Shown: one piece after another, positions 34,665-43,035 of the stretch
How positions within the stretch are numbered: position 1 is the stretch's first letter
Layout of the letters: each line of letters opens with the position of its first letter
Assembly (NCBI GenBank): GCA_020634755.1
Contig: JACKBC010000036.1
Coordinates: 1-64,000 of the forward strand
Source: Caldilineaceae bacterium
GTDB taxonomy: Bacteria > Chloroflexota > Anaerolineae > Caldilineales > Caldilineaceae
Length of the DNA stretch: 64,000 nt
Direction: 5' to 3'
Translations under genes and position numbers: made by a program
Notes under the pieces: generated by a model
What the model saw: only the letters and a program-made list of their open reading frames with translations
Databases searched by the model: none
Told to the model about the DNA's origin: nothing

Positions 34665-37003
34665 ACAGAGCCCACTTCGCTGTCACCATACCTTTTATCA
34701 TCATTGCCCTGATGCTGCCGAAAGGTTCAGTCGCGCAGAAAGGGGCAACTGATAGTTTGCAGTCGCTGATCGATGCCGCTGCTGCTGGTGCGTTGGTGGA
34801 GGTACCTTACGGTCTCTATGAAGGGACGGTAACCATCAATAAGCCTCTCCATCTAACAGGGGTACCGGGTGAAAATGGCCAACTGCCGATTATTGATGGT
34901 AAGGGTAATGGAACAGTACTAACAATTACTGCTGCTGAGACCACTGTTGAAGGGTTTGAAATTCGTGCCAGCGGCAACGTCATTGACCATGAAGATGGTG
35001 GCATTGTGGTAGAGCAAGCCAAAAACGTGCACCTGACGAACAATCGGCTCACGGACGTGCTCTACGGCATTCGTGGGGTTGAAGCGTACGGTTTAAAGGT
35101 GATTGGTAATACTATCCACGGTAAAGATCTACACATTGCCCGACGCGGCGATAGTATTCGTATCTGGCAGAGTGAGGATTGCTTAGTTGAGGGCAACACA
35201 ATTGAGAAGGCACGCGACGCCATTTTCTGGTTTAGCGACGGCACAACCGTACGCAACAATCACTTCCTCAACAGCCGCTATGGCATCCACATGATGTATA
35301 CCGACGGCATGACTATTGAAGGCAACGAGTTGAACGGTAATTCGGTTGGTGCTTATCTCATGTACAGCAAGAACGTGATGATTGCGGGCAATACCTTCCG
35401 CGAAAACCGGGGTCCTAGTGGTTATGGACTGGCGCTCAAAGACATGGACGGCGTGACTGTGCGTGATAATTACTACATCGACAACCGCGTGGGGATCTTT
35501 TTCGACAACGCACCCAGCCGCATCGATATTACCCAATCAATCGAGCGCAACGTGTTGGCCTTTAACGATATCGGCGCGCTGATGATGCCCGCTGTACAAA
35601 ACAATATACTGCGCAATAACACCTTTTTGGATAATCTGGAACAGGTGGGTCTGAAGGGCGGGGGAAGCAACCCAGGCGAATCTCTGGGGGCCAACGGTTG
35701 GGATGGCAATTACTGGAGCGATTATGTTGGCTACGACGCTGGTGGTGAAGGTACGGGCGACATTGCCTATCATTCAGCAAGCCTCTTTGAAAATCTGGCT
35801 GACCAACATCCCGCATTAGGACTGCTGCATTTCAGCCCAGTTGAACAGGCCATCGATCTGGCGGCGCAGGCTTTTCCCATCATCAAGCCCAAACCCAAAC
35901 TGTCGGACAACGTTCCGCGCATGACACCACTGTTGCCGCAAACAATGCCAGTGGTGGCCCAACCGTCGAGCGCAATGGGCTGGCTTGCTGCACTTCTTCT
36001 TGCCGGTGCCGGACTTCTCTACTGGAGTCAGCGCCCCAAGTTTGTGCCAGATCTGCCTGCATCGCTTGCACCGCACCGAGCCAATGACAAGAGAACCTCG
36101 GCAAACCAAGCGCAAGTACCTTCTCGGAGTATTCAGAAAGAAACAGCCATGGATACACAAGCTGCTGTCAACGAACCTATGATCAGTGTGCAAAATTTGA
36201 CCAAGCGTTACGCACAGCCAGGTCGCGCGTGGTGGAGCGACGCTACAATTACGGCGGTTGATGACCTTTCATTTGAGCTAAAAGAGGGACAAGCAGTGGC
36301 GCTATGGGGTGTCAATGGCGCGGGCAAAACCACTGTGCTCAAATGTCTGCTTGGTCTGCTCGATTGTGACGGTGAATTGCAATTGGATGGCACTGATTTG
36401 CGCAAAGATGGGCGTAACGCGCGCCGGCATTTCGGTTACGTGCCGCAAGAGTTAGCCTTTCATAACGACCTAAGTGTGGCGGAGAGTTGCCGTTTTTACG
36501 CTCGACTAAAAGATGTTGATCTCGCGCGTATTCCCATCGTGCTAGACCAAGTGGGATTGATGAGTCAGGAGCGCAAGGCTGTGGGCGCGCTCTCCGGCGG
36601 TATGAAGCAGCGGCTGGCACTGGCGCTAGCATTGCTCGGCGATCCACCTGTGCTACTGCTAGACGAACCAACCAGTAATTTAGATGCTGAAACACGCGAC
36701 GAGTTCTTGGATCTCCTCTCACAACTTCACCGAGCGGGTAAGACTTTACTGTTTACAAGCCACCATTTGGAAGAGGTCGAACAGTTGGCGGAGCAAGTAC
36801 TGATTCTGCGTGATGGCAAGCTGTTTGCCAAGGGAGCTCCCGCGGAAATGATGCACCTACTTAATCCAAAGCGCGAAGGCCAACGTACCCATTTACGTGC
36901 AGTTGAAGCACCATCGGACGCGGCGTATTTGATGACTGTTCCTGTCCACAATGGGGTAATTACCCCCACACAGGTCCGACAGAATGGGAGCGTATTCTCA
37001 TGA
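34661..37003 (+). CDS. nosDF: NosD-NosF fusion protein
   Basis: A single 780-aa frame that joins two nos maturation proteins normally made separately. Residues ~5-25 are a signal peptide. About 30-400 are NosD, a right-handed beta-helix of the CASH type with repeated NxxxxNxxGI-like rungs (GIRGVEAYGLKVIGNTI; YGIHMMYTDGMTIEGNEL). A membrane helix follows at ~439-457. From ~507 comes NosF, an ABC ATPase with Walker A GVNGAGKTT, signature LSGGMKQ, Walker B VLLLDEPTS and the switch His in TSHHLEE. The topology (NosD outside, NosF inside) matches the single helix. An internal ATG at residue 497 could give free NosF. It overlaps nosY by four bases. Confidence 0.92.
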   Translation: MNRAHFAVTIPFIIIALMLPKGSVAQKGATDSLQSLIDAAAAGALVEVPYGLYEGTVTINKPLHLTGVPGENGQLPIIDGKGNGTVLTITAAETTVEGFEIRASGNVIDHEDGGIVVEQAKNVHLTNNRLTDVLYGIRGVEAYGLKVIGNTIHGKDLHIARRGDSIRIWQSEDCLVEGNTIEKARDAIFWFSDGTTVRNNHFLNSRYGIHMMYTDGMTIEGNELNGNSVGAYLMYSKNVMIAGNTFRENRGPSGYGLALKDMDGVTVRDNYYIDNRVGIFFDNAPSRIDITQSIERNVLAFNDIGALMMPAVQNNILRNNTFLDNLEQVGLKGGGSNPGESLGANGWDGNYWSDYVGYDAGGEGTGDIAYHSASLFENLADQHPALGLLHFSPVEQAIDLAAQAFPIIKPKPKLSDNVPRMTPLLPQTMPVVAQPSSAMGWLAALLLAGAGLLYWSQRPKFVPDLPASLAPHRANDKRTSANQAQVPSRSIQKETAMDTQAAVNEPMISVQNLTKRYAQPGRAWWSDATITAVDDLSFELKEGQAVALWGVNGAGKTTVLKCLLGLLDCDGELQLDGTDLRKDGRNARRHFGYVPQELAFHNDLSVAESCRFYARLKDVDLARIPIVLDQVGLMSQERKAVGALSGGMKQRLALALALLGDPPVLLLDEPTSNLDAETRDEFLDLLSQLHRAGKTLLFTSHHLEEVEQLAEQVLILRDGKLFAKGAPAEMMHLLNPKREGQRTHLRAVEAPSDAAYLMTVPVHNGVITPTQVRQNGSVFS

Positions 37004-37830
37004 GACTCAAAACGATTTCGACCTTAGCCGGTTACGAGTTACGTTCGTCGCTGCGCAACCGCTGGTTTTTGCTCTATGCGCTGGCCTTTGCTGTGTTAGC
37101 CGTTGCCCTGAGTAGCTTATCTCTGACCGGTGCGGGAATGTTTGGTTTTGCCGGTTTTGGGCGCACCGCGGCCAGCCTGATCAACTTGGTTCTACTCATT
37201 GTACCGCTGATGGGTTTGACGATTGGTGCGCAGAGTTTAGCCAGCGAGCGCGAAAAAGGTACACTGGCCTATCTGCTCGCACAGCCGGTGAGCCGGGCCG
37301 AGGTGTTATGGGGCAAGTTTGTGGGCTTGGGCACGGCGTTATTGGCCGCGCTGCTGTTGGGCTTTGGCCTCTCTGCCGCGGTGATTGCGTGGCAGGGTGG
37401 CGTGGTCGAGGCGCAGCAATATATTTCGCTGGTCGGCTTTTCGCTGCTGCTGGCGCTAGTCACACTGAGTCTGGGCATCTTTTTATCCGCATGGAGCCGC
37501 AGTAGCGCACTAGCCGTGGGATTGGCGCTCTTTGCCTGGCTGGCGCTGGTCTTCATTGGTGATTTAGGTCTGATGAGCACCGCCGTTGCCATGAAAGTCA
37601 AGATCCAGACCCTCTTTGGGCTGGCGCTGATCAACCCACTACAGGTCTTTAAGATTGCGGCCGTCAACAGCCTGCGTGCTAGCTTAGAGATATTGGGGCC
37701 AGCGGGCATCTATGCCACCCGTACCTACGGTGATGCGCTGATCACTCTGCTGGTGAGCGTACTGCTGGTCTGGGTATTAGTGGCGCTGGGAGCGGCATAT
37801 TTACGCTTTCGGGTAGAAGCGGACTTTTAA
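37000..37830 (+). CDS. nosY: NosY, ABC-type permease for copper-site maturation
   Basis: A 276-aa integral membrane protein with six predicted helices. It forms the membrane part of the NosFY transporter, which supports assembly of the CuZ centre, probably by moving a sulfur compound or by handling NosD. The cytoplasmic-loop motif SLASEREKGTLAYLLAQPVSR, typical of ABC-2 permeases, is near residue 75. It starts with an ATGA overlap of the fusion gene, so synthesis is coupled 1:1 with its ATPase. The C-terminus ends in a short basic segment. A hairpin follows at 37844. Confidence 0.92.
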   Translation: MRLKTISTLAGYELRSSLRNRWFLLYALAFAVLAVALSSLSLTGAGMFGFAGFGRTAASLINLVLLIVPLMGLTIGAQSLASEREKGTLAYLLAQPVSRAEVLWGKFVGLGTALLAALLLGFGLSAAVIAWQGGVVEAQQYISLVGFSLLLALVTLSLGIFLSAWSRSSALAVGLALFAWLALVFIGDLGLMSTAVAMKVKIQTLFGLALINPLQVFKIAAVNSLRASLEILGPAGIYATRTYGDALITLLVSVLLVWVLVALGAAYLRFRVEADF

Positions 37831-37843
37831 GGCCATCTAAAAC

Positions 37844-37920
37844 AAATAATTCCGCCAGAAGAAAAAGGTTTATTACGAGTTCATATAACACGCATCACGT
37901 AGCAGCTGGTGGAATTATTT
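37844..37920 (+). repeat. Hairpin after nosY
   Basis: AAATAATTCCGCCAG pairs with CTGGTGGAATTATTT (one G-T pair) around 47 nt and is followed by TTATG. It can end the nosB-DF-Y transcript. Confidence 0.55.
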
Positions 37921-37938
37921 TATGACAATGGCCTAAAT

Positions 37939-38016
37939 GACTTACGCACCGAGAACGGGTTGCCGGAGAAGGTCTCTTCGATGACAGGTGCTCGTTCTCG
38001 CCGAGTTGCGTAAGTC
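37939..38016. repeat. MITE-like element, GACTTACGCA family
   Basis: Perfect inverted ends GACTTACGCA and TGCGTAAGTC with an inner pair GAGAACG/CGTTCTC. It ends 20 bp before nosL and occupies the nosY-nosL gap, so nosL transcription must pass through it or start within it. Confidence 0.8.
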
Positions 38017-38036
38017 CTGAAATAGACGGGGACGAG

Positions 38037-38543
38037 ATGAAAAAGCTAGGTACTATTTGGATAGTGGGGATTTTGCTCATTGTGCTGGTCGCCTGTGGCG
38101 GCACAACAGTGACGCCAGATCTGCCACCGGAGATTCTCTATGGCGAGGATGTCTGTGATCAGTGCAACATGATTATCAGCGACGAACGCTTTGCCGCTGG
38201 CTTGGTCGTGGAGCTAGCGCCGGGTAAATTTGAGCACCGCATCTTTGACGATATCGGCGATCTGCTTGCGTACGAAAAGGCACATGGCGAGGAGTTCACC
38301 ATTGCCGCTTACTATGTGCATGACTACAACAGCAAGGAGTGGATTGACGGTAAGTCGGCGTACTACATCCAGAGCGAAGAGTTATTCACACCAATGGGGT
38401 TTGGTCTGGCCGCAGCTGCACAGCGATTGGAGGCGGAGGCGTTAGCGGAGGAGTGGAACGGATCGGTGCTAAGTTTTGCTGAGTTACACGAGCGAACTAT
38501 GGCTGGTCAAGATGTAACCGAGCATGTACATCAGCAAAATTAA
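38037..38543 (+). CDS. nosL: NosL, copper chaperone lipoprotein
   Basis: A 168-aa lipoprotein that delivers Cu(I) to apo-NosZ. The signal peptide ends in the lipobox LVAC (Cys near residue 20). The copper-binding motif CDQCNMIISDERFA follows at ~residue 39, with the conserved Asp-rich FDDIGDLLAYE later. The length fits the family. Next to nosZ-nosY it completes the maturation set. Its start has GGGGACGAG upstream; the gap before it holds a MITE-like element. The next gene (cytochrome c) follows after 49 bp. Confidence 0.93.
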   Translation: MKKLGTIWIVGILLIVLVACGGTTVTPDLPPEILYGEDVCDQCNMIISDERFAAGLVVELAPGKFEHRIFDDIGDLLAYEKAHGEEFTIAAYYVHDYNSKEWIDGKSAYYIQSEELFTPMGFGLAAAAQRLEAEALAEEWNGSVLSFAELHERTMAGQDVTEHVHQQN

Positions 38544-38592
38544 CATTTAGCCATAGTCGTTTCATCATTTATTTCTAGAAAAGGAACACAGA

Positions 38593-39042
38593 ATGTATAA
38601 GACGTACTTTCGAACAAAAATTCTCATGTCGCTGTTAATGGCTTTTGTTTTAGTTCTAAGTGCCTGTGGTGGTGGAAACGATGAAGAACCAGCTTCTGCC
38701 GAGTCCGAAGCACCGGCAGTCGAAGAACCAGCCCAGGCCCAAGACGCACCGGTGGCCGGAGACCCAGCGGCAGGTGAGAAGGTCTACCAAACAACTTGTA
38801 TCGCGTGCCACGGGCCGGATGCAAGAGGTATTCAGGCATTGGGCAAGAGCCTACATCCCAGCGATAGTGAATTTATCAGTGAACGTACAGATGAACAGTT
38901 GGTTGAATATATTAAAGTTGGCCGCCGCATTGATGACCCGCTCAATACCACCGGGATCGACATGCCGCCCAAAGGAGGCAACCCCGCGATGACGGAAGAA
39001 GAGATGTACAACGTTGTTGCCTACATACGCACGCTGGAGTGA
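38593..39042 (+). CDS. Monohaem cytochrome c lipoprotein
   Basis: A 149-aa class I cytochrome c anchored by a lipid. The lipobox VLSACGGG is at ~residue 20. A spacer rich in Ala/Glu/Pro follows (~28-60). The haem site is CIACHGPD near residue 74, and a Met ligand is likely in GIDMPPKGGNP. In clade II nos clusters a small cytochrome of this kind is thought to carry electrons to NosZ (NosC-like role); this is inference from position. AAAGGAACACAG precedes the ATG. It overlaps the next gene by four bases (ATGA), so it is cotranslated with the haem-copper-like membrane protein. Confidence 0.9.
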   Translation: MYKTYFRTKILMSLLMAFVLVLSACGGGNDEEPASAESEAPAVEEPAQAQDAPVAGDPAAGEKVYQTTCIACHGPDARGIQALGKSLHPSDSEFISERTDEQLVEYIKVGRRIDDPLNTTGIDMPPKGGNPAMTEEEMYNVVAYIRTLE

Positions 39043-40295
39043 TGAAACGCTGGTTTACGGTTGCGATATTCTCTCTCGTGCTGGCAGCCAGTACAGGTGC
39101 TCTTCTTCGTTTTGGGATGGTGTTGGGGATGCCTGCTTGGGCCAACAATTTTGGCGCGATCCGCCATGCTCACAGCCACCTCATGTACTTTGGCTGGGCA
39201 ACGCTGGGGTTTATGGCGTTAATCTGGTACTATTTGCCGGAATTGACTAGTCGCTCGCTGCCCAAGGGTGTCGGGGCACAGATGGCGGCCAGCGCTCTCC
39301 TGGCTCTACTCAGCTTTCCTGCATTTTGGAGCAATGGTTATGGATTGACCCAAATCGGTATGGCAGAGCTGCCGCTGGGAGCGATGGTCGCCGGCTTGAA
39401 CGGTATCCTCTGGCTGATCTTTGCCTTTCTTTACTTTCGCGCAACGTGGGCACTGTCCCAACGACCCTTGCCGATTCAGATTTGGGACTGGGCAATATTC
39501 TTACTGCTGATTTCGTTTGGTGGTGCGCTGGGGTTGGTGGGTTTCGTGGTAATGGATGGTGAAAGCGTTGCGCTGCAGCAGATCTTTCTTCATCTCTTTC
39601 TCGACATCTTTGCTGTGGGCTGGTTCAACCTAGCCCTCCTCGGTGTCCTCTGGGCCTGGCTCGGTAAATATGCTCAGCTACCTCGCTGGTTGCCGAGCCA
39701 GAGTCTGGCGCTTTGTATCACGCCAACCTTTCTGCTCGGTGTGTCACCGATTTTGCTTGCAGACGCGCTGTTTTGGGTTGCTGCAACCGCGAACTTGGGT
39801 GCAGCTGCGCTGTTAGCCTGGCACCTTGGCGCATTATGGCGACAGCGGGTACATCTGCCGCCTCCGGTGCAGTTTGGCTTGATTATCTTCGCAGTCCACA
39901 TCATCAGCGCAATCTTCATCATGTGGCCAGGCTTTTGGCGGTGGAGCGCAAGTACGCAGCTGCGCATTTTCTTTTTGCATAACTTTTTGCTCGGTTGGAT
40001 AAGCAGCGCATTACTAGGCATCGTGGCGGCACTTTGCATCGGATGGACACATCGGATGCAAAGTATAGTTTCTGTCATATGGAGCAGCAGTGTATCTGTA
40101 ATGTTGTTGGCTCTGCTATGGGTTGGATTCATTCAGTTGATTCCCATGAACGCTGTGACACTGTTTTGGATTGCCGCGTGGAGTAGCGTCACGCTGGCTT
40201 TGGTTAGCCTGTGGGTGGGAAGTAACCTGTTAATACGAGCAGGTTCGGTATATCACGTTGAAAAGGATGGTTCTCAGCCAGGATCACTCTTATGA
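39039..40295 (+). CDS. Multi-helix CcoN/NnrS-like membrane protein
   Basis: A 418-aa protein with about 12 membrane helices. The N-terminal motif IRHAHSHLMYFGWATLGFMA has the His-rich pattern found in NnrS- and CcoN-like subunits, and HLFLDIFAVGWF follows later. The His residues in helices could bind haem or copper. Such proteins occur beside nos and nor genes, and their exact role is not settled; electron delivery to NosZ or protection from NO are candidates. It is the middle gene of a tightly coupled trio (cytochrome c, this gene, Crp/Fnr regulator) joined by four-base overlaps. Confidence 0.75.
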   Translation: MMKRWFTVAIFSLVLAASTGALLRFGMVLGMPAWANNFGAIRHAHSHLMYFGWATLGFMALIWYYLPELTSRSLPKGVGAQMAASALLALLSFPAFWSNGYGLTQIGMAELPLGAMVAGLNGILWLIFAFLYFRATWALSQRPLPIQIWDWAIFLLLISFGGALGLVGFVVMDGESVALQQIFLHLFLDIFAVGWFNLALLGVLWAWLGKYAQLPRWLPSQSLALCITPTFLLGVSPILLADALFWVAATANLGAAALLAWHLGALWRQRVHLPPPVQFGLIIFAVHIISAIFIMWPGFWRWSASTQLRIFFLHNFLLGWISSALLGIVAALCIGWTHRMQSIVSVIWSSSVSVMLLALLWVGFIQLIPMNAVTLFWIAAWSSVTLALVSLWVGSNLLIRAGSVYHVEKDGSQPGSLL

Positions 40296-40966
40296 AAATT
40301 GCGCTTGATCATCTACGCACTATCGCGTACTTGCAAGGGCTTGACGATCCCCAATTAGTCGAACTTGCACAAAGCGCAATCTGGCGTGAATATGCACCCG
40401 GCGCGTTCATCTTTTTGGAAGGTGAGACCGCGTCCGCCATCTACTACATGGACTTCGGTTGGATCAAAGTCAGCAAGAGTTCACCTGATGGACGCGAGCA
40501 AATCCTACGGTTTTTAGGACCTGGGGAAACCTTTAACGAATTAAGCGTCTTTGCCAATAAAAACAATCCGGCAACGGCCATTGCACTAGAAGCAGTTGGT
40601 ACTTGGTTGATTCCGAAGGCAGCAGTGCAGCAATTGCTTGTCGCTCACCCTCACGTTGCGGCACATGTGATCGAAAATATCGCCGACCGTGTAATCCATC
40701 TTGTCTCGCTGGTGGCCGATCTGTCGTTGCATTCTGTCGAGGCGCGTGTCGCACGTATGTTGCTGGATGAAGCTGATGAAGCGATCATGAAGCGGCACCG
40801 TTGGGCTACACAGACCGAACTGGCCGCGCGATTGGGAACAGTCCCAGATGTACTAAGCCGCGCGCTACGTAGTATGGTCGATGCCAAAGTGATTGAGATG
40901 AACCGGTACGAAATCCGTATTCTCGATCGGCAGGCGTTGGAAAGGATGGCAATGATCGATAGTTAG
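40292..40966 (+). CDS. Crp/Fnr-family transcription regulator
   Basis: A 224-aa regulator: cyclic-nucleotide-binding-like beta-roll (~15-120, with GETFNELSVFANKNNPATA), dimerisation helix (~122-148), and winged helix (~150-224). There is no Cys residue, so no FNR-type iron-sulfur cluster. In family terms it is nearer to Dnr/NnrR-like NO sensors, which use haem. The recognition helix reads VPDVLSRALRSM, with Asp185-x-x-Ser-Arg in place of the RExxGR of CRP or ExxSR of FNR. Its target may differ from the box found in this island. It is the third gene of the trio starting at 38593, with a four-base overlap. Confidence 0.9.
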   Translation: MKIALDHLRTIAYLQGLDDPQLVELAQSAIWREYAPGAFIFLEGETASAIYYMDFGWIKVSKSSPDGREQILRFLGPGETFNELSVFANKNNPATAIALEAVGTWLIPKAAVQQLLVAHPHVAAHVIENIADRVIHLVSLVADLSLHSVEARVARMLLDEADEAIMKRHRWATQTELAARLGTVPDVLSRALRSMVDAKVIEMNRYEIRILDRQALERMAMIDS

Positions 40967-40975
40967 CTCGGCCAA

Positions 40976-41018
40976 TCCGACTAAAGTCGAATACTTTTAC
41001 AGGCTCAAGTGATACGCT
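40976..41018 (+). promoter_or_regulatory. Class II Crp-like promoter upstream of the cupin gene
   Basis: TCCGACTAAAGTCGAA (40976-40991), centre 29.5 nt before TACGCT (41013-41018); predicted start near 41025. The -10 lies in the loop of the terminator hairpin at 41001-41039, so promoter and terminator overlap. The leader to the cupin at 41233 would be about 208 nt. Confidence 0.7.
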
Positions 41019-41045
41019 AGATGCGTACAACTTGAGCCTTTTTAT
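41001..41045 (+). terminator. Terminator of the Crp/Fnr gene, holding a promoter in its loop
   Basis: AGGCTCAAGT and ACTTGAGCCT enclose 19 nt, followed by TTTTTATT. A transcript coming from the regulator gene forms the hairpin; one starting at 41025 lacks the left arm and would not be terminated. The same layout recurs at 47251-47292. Confidence 0.8.
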
Positions 41046-41118
41046 TATCACTAGATCCCAAGCTTACCGACGCACAAAGTAGCCAGCAAAGGCAGCATGG
41101 ACTAGTGCTGCGAACATT

Positions 41119-41183
41119 TAATTTTTAGAAATCATTGCGGTCATTTTCCAGCCTGCAATATGTTACTCGATTTCTAAAAATTA
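41119..41183. repeat. 15-bp stem hairpin in the cupin leader
   Basis: TAATTTTTAGAAATC and its complement are 35 nt apart. It lies between the promoter at 41025 and the cupin start and could attenuate or stabilise that transcript. Confidence 0.55.
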
Positions 41184-41232
41184 AGCAGCCAGACAACTAA
41201 GTGACAAAATCAGTGAGTAAAGGAGCAATTGA

Positions 41233-41559
41233 ATGTCACAACCAATGACACTGCCCACACTTTTCTGTAAGGATGCAAAAACACAAGCCACCTTCGGGGA
41301 GACGGGTCCACAGCCACGTTTTTTTCTTGATAGTGATTCGTTCAAGGTACTTGTGGTCGGGTTAGAAGCAGGACAACAAATCCCCATTCATCCTGAATCG
41401 ACCGCCATGTATCATTTTTTAGAGGGCAACGGCACGATGACGGTAGATGCGCAGGAATTCGCCGTGGAGCCAGGTGCTGTTGTCATTGCATTGGCGGGTG
41501 CCAAGCGCGGCATAAAAGCTGATTCACGCCTGGTCTTTCTGGCGGCTAAGGCTGGTTGA
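41233..41559 (+). CDS. Cupin-domain protein
   Basis: A 108-aa single-cupin protein. The core motifs are partial: QQIPIHPESTAMYHFLEGNGTM contains His residues at the first metal site, followed by VEPGAVVIALAGAKRGIKA. It may bind a metal or a small ligand; no enzyme activity can be assigned. GGAGCAATTG precedes the ATG. It lies behind one of the six Crp-like promoters and just before the membrane gene at 41625 (66 bp), so both should be under the nos-linked regulon. A second cupin gene with its own Crp-like box is at 44077. Confidence 0.8.
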   Translation: MSQPMTLPTLFCKDAKTQATFGETGPQPRFFLDSDSFKVLVVGLEAGQQIPIHPESTAMYHFLEGNGTMTVDAQEFAVEPGAVVIALAGAKRGIKADSRLVFLAAKAG

Positions 41560-41624
41560 ATTTCAGAAAATCCATTTGCCAACCAACGTTAACCTGGGAA
41601 TGTAAAACTTCAAGGAGAGACTCT

Positions 41625-42851
41625 ATGTTAAACCCCTATTTGTTGATGGTATTGCTCTATCTATTCGTCGCTATACTGGCGGCACTTGACGCGTCATTTG
41701 CCAGCTTTAGCATTGCACCGTGGTTTAATGGCATTCGCTGGTTGCGTATTCATTTTATTACCCTGGGCATGGTAACAGAAACACTCTTTGGCGTGCTACC
41801 CATATTGGTCGCAAATCGCCTGGGAAGAGAGCGTCCGAAGATCCGCTGGGATATCTGGGTGACGCTCAACGTCGGTCTGGTGGTGCTGTTGGCGGGTATC
41901 CCCAGCGTTAACGGCACGTTGATTCTAACCGGTGGTACGCTGATCTTTATTGCGGCAACGCTACTTGCTGTTCAACTCTGGCAGATGCGGTCACATGAGA
42001 TGCAGGCAGACGAGGTGCATAGTAGTCAAAGTGCAAAGTTCTATGTCAGTGGATTGGCCTATTTGTTGTTGGGCATCACTGTAGGCACGGGGCTTTGGCT
42101 GGGTTGGAGTGGGCCGTTGCGCATTCAGGTTCCCCTGGAAGTACATATCCACGCCAACAACTGGGGCTTTCTATCGCTTGTCTTTTCCGGTTTGCTCATC
42201 GATGTGATTCCGCGCCTGAGCGGCAGACCATTGATGGAATCGCGCACCATTCGCATGATTTTCTGGAGTATGACGCTGGGTGCGCTGGGGTTAGTCATTG
42301 GGCCGTGGCTTGGCGGTTCTCTCTGGTTTACTGTGCCGGGATTGGTATTGCATCTGAGCGCTACCATTGCGCTACTCATAATTACGGCGCGGGCTCTGGC
42401 CCATGCCCGGCAATTTCGTGTTGCCGGTGGTTGGCACCTGATCATGGCCTATACCTGGATTCTGCTGCCGGTGTTGGTTGCGCCGCTAATCATCTTGGGT
42501 GTGCCGGGCTTCCCTGGTATGGGTATTGAGGCAACGGCACCCCAGGCGCTGATCTATGGCTGGGTCTTGCAGATCGGATACGCGTTAATTCCGTACCTTG
42601 CCAGCCGCTACATTGCAGACGAAGCCAAGCCCCAGCTGGGCGGTAACTGGCTGAGTTTGGTGACAGTCAATATCGGCAGTGCGCTGGTCTGGGCCAGCAT
42701 CTTCATCTTGGCATGGCAGAATATCTTGCATGGAACCGCCTATGTCTTTTACGTGGTCTCCATGATCCCCGTTGTTATCCAGCTAGGGCAGATCATGCAC
42801 GGCTGGTTCAACGAGATGGAACAGAGAACCTTAGCCGCCGCTGGTGATTGA
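41625..42851 (+). CDS. NnrS/CcoN-like multi-helix membrane protein
   Basis: A 408-aa protein with about 12 helices. WLRIHFITLGMVTETLFGVLP and VHIHANNWGFLSLVFSGLLI carry His residues placed as in haem-copper-type or NnrS-like proteins. NnrS is linked to resistance against nitric oxide stress. I take ATG 41625, preceded by AAGGAGAGACT, rather than an ATG 23 codons earlier that overlaps the cupin gene. It ends in a strong terminator at 42895. It is related in type to the proteins at 39039 and 48271, but not close in sequence. Confidence 0.78.
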   Translation: MLNPYLLMVLLYLFVAILAALDASFASFSIAPWFNGIRWLRIHFITLGMVTETLFGVLPILVANRLGRERPKIRWDIWVTLNVGLVVLLAGIPSVNGTLILTGGTLIFIAATLLAVQLWQMRSHEMQADEVHSSQSAKFYVSGLAYLLLGITVGTGLWLGWSGPLRIQVPLEVHIHANNWGFLSLVFSGLLIDVIPRLSGRPLMESRTIRMIFWSMTLGALGLVIGPWLGGSLWFTVPGLVLHLSATIALLIITARALAHARQFRVAGGWHLIMAYTWILLPVLVAPLIILGVPGFPGMGIEATAPQALIYGWVLQIGYALIPYLASRYIADEAKPQLGGNWLSLVTVNIGSALVWASIFILAWQNILHGTAYVFYVVSMIPVVIQLGQIMHGWFNEMEQRTLAAAGD

Positions 42852-42894
42852 GTGGGTGACGAACTTAAGCCTAGTACAATGCAGCGTAAATACC

Positions 42895-42963
42895 ACGGCG
42901 GTAAATAAGCCCAAGTTACTCGTGTGAAGATGGCGAAATTACGATGGGCTTATTTACCGCCGT
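42895..42963 (+). terminator. Perfect 19-bp stem terminator
   Basis: ACGGCGGTAAATAAGCCCA and its complement with a 31-nt loop, after the NnrS-like gene. Confidence 0.75.
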
Positions 42964-42969
42964 TATATC

Positions 42970-43035
42970 CTATTCTTCTTCGGCCTTGATTCCCAGTTCC
43001 GCTAGCATACTGTTGATGCCAGCTTGTGCACAGGT
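42970..43035 (-). pseudogene. Possible C-terminal gene fragment
   Basis: Minus-strand codons read CAQAGINSMLAELGIKAEEE then stop, which has the character of a genuine protein end. Nothing of the gene lies further upstream, because plus-strand kinase sequence begins at once. Probably a rearrangement scar. Confidence 0.25.
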
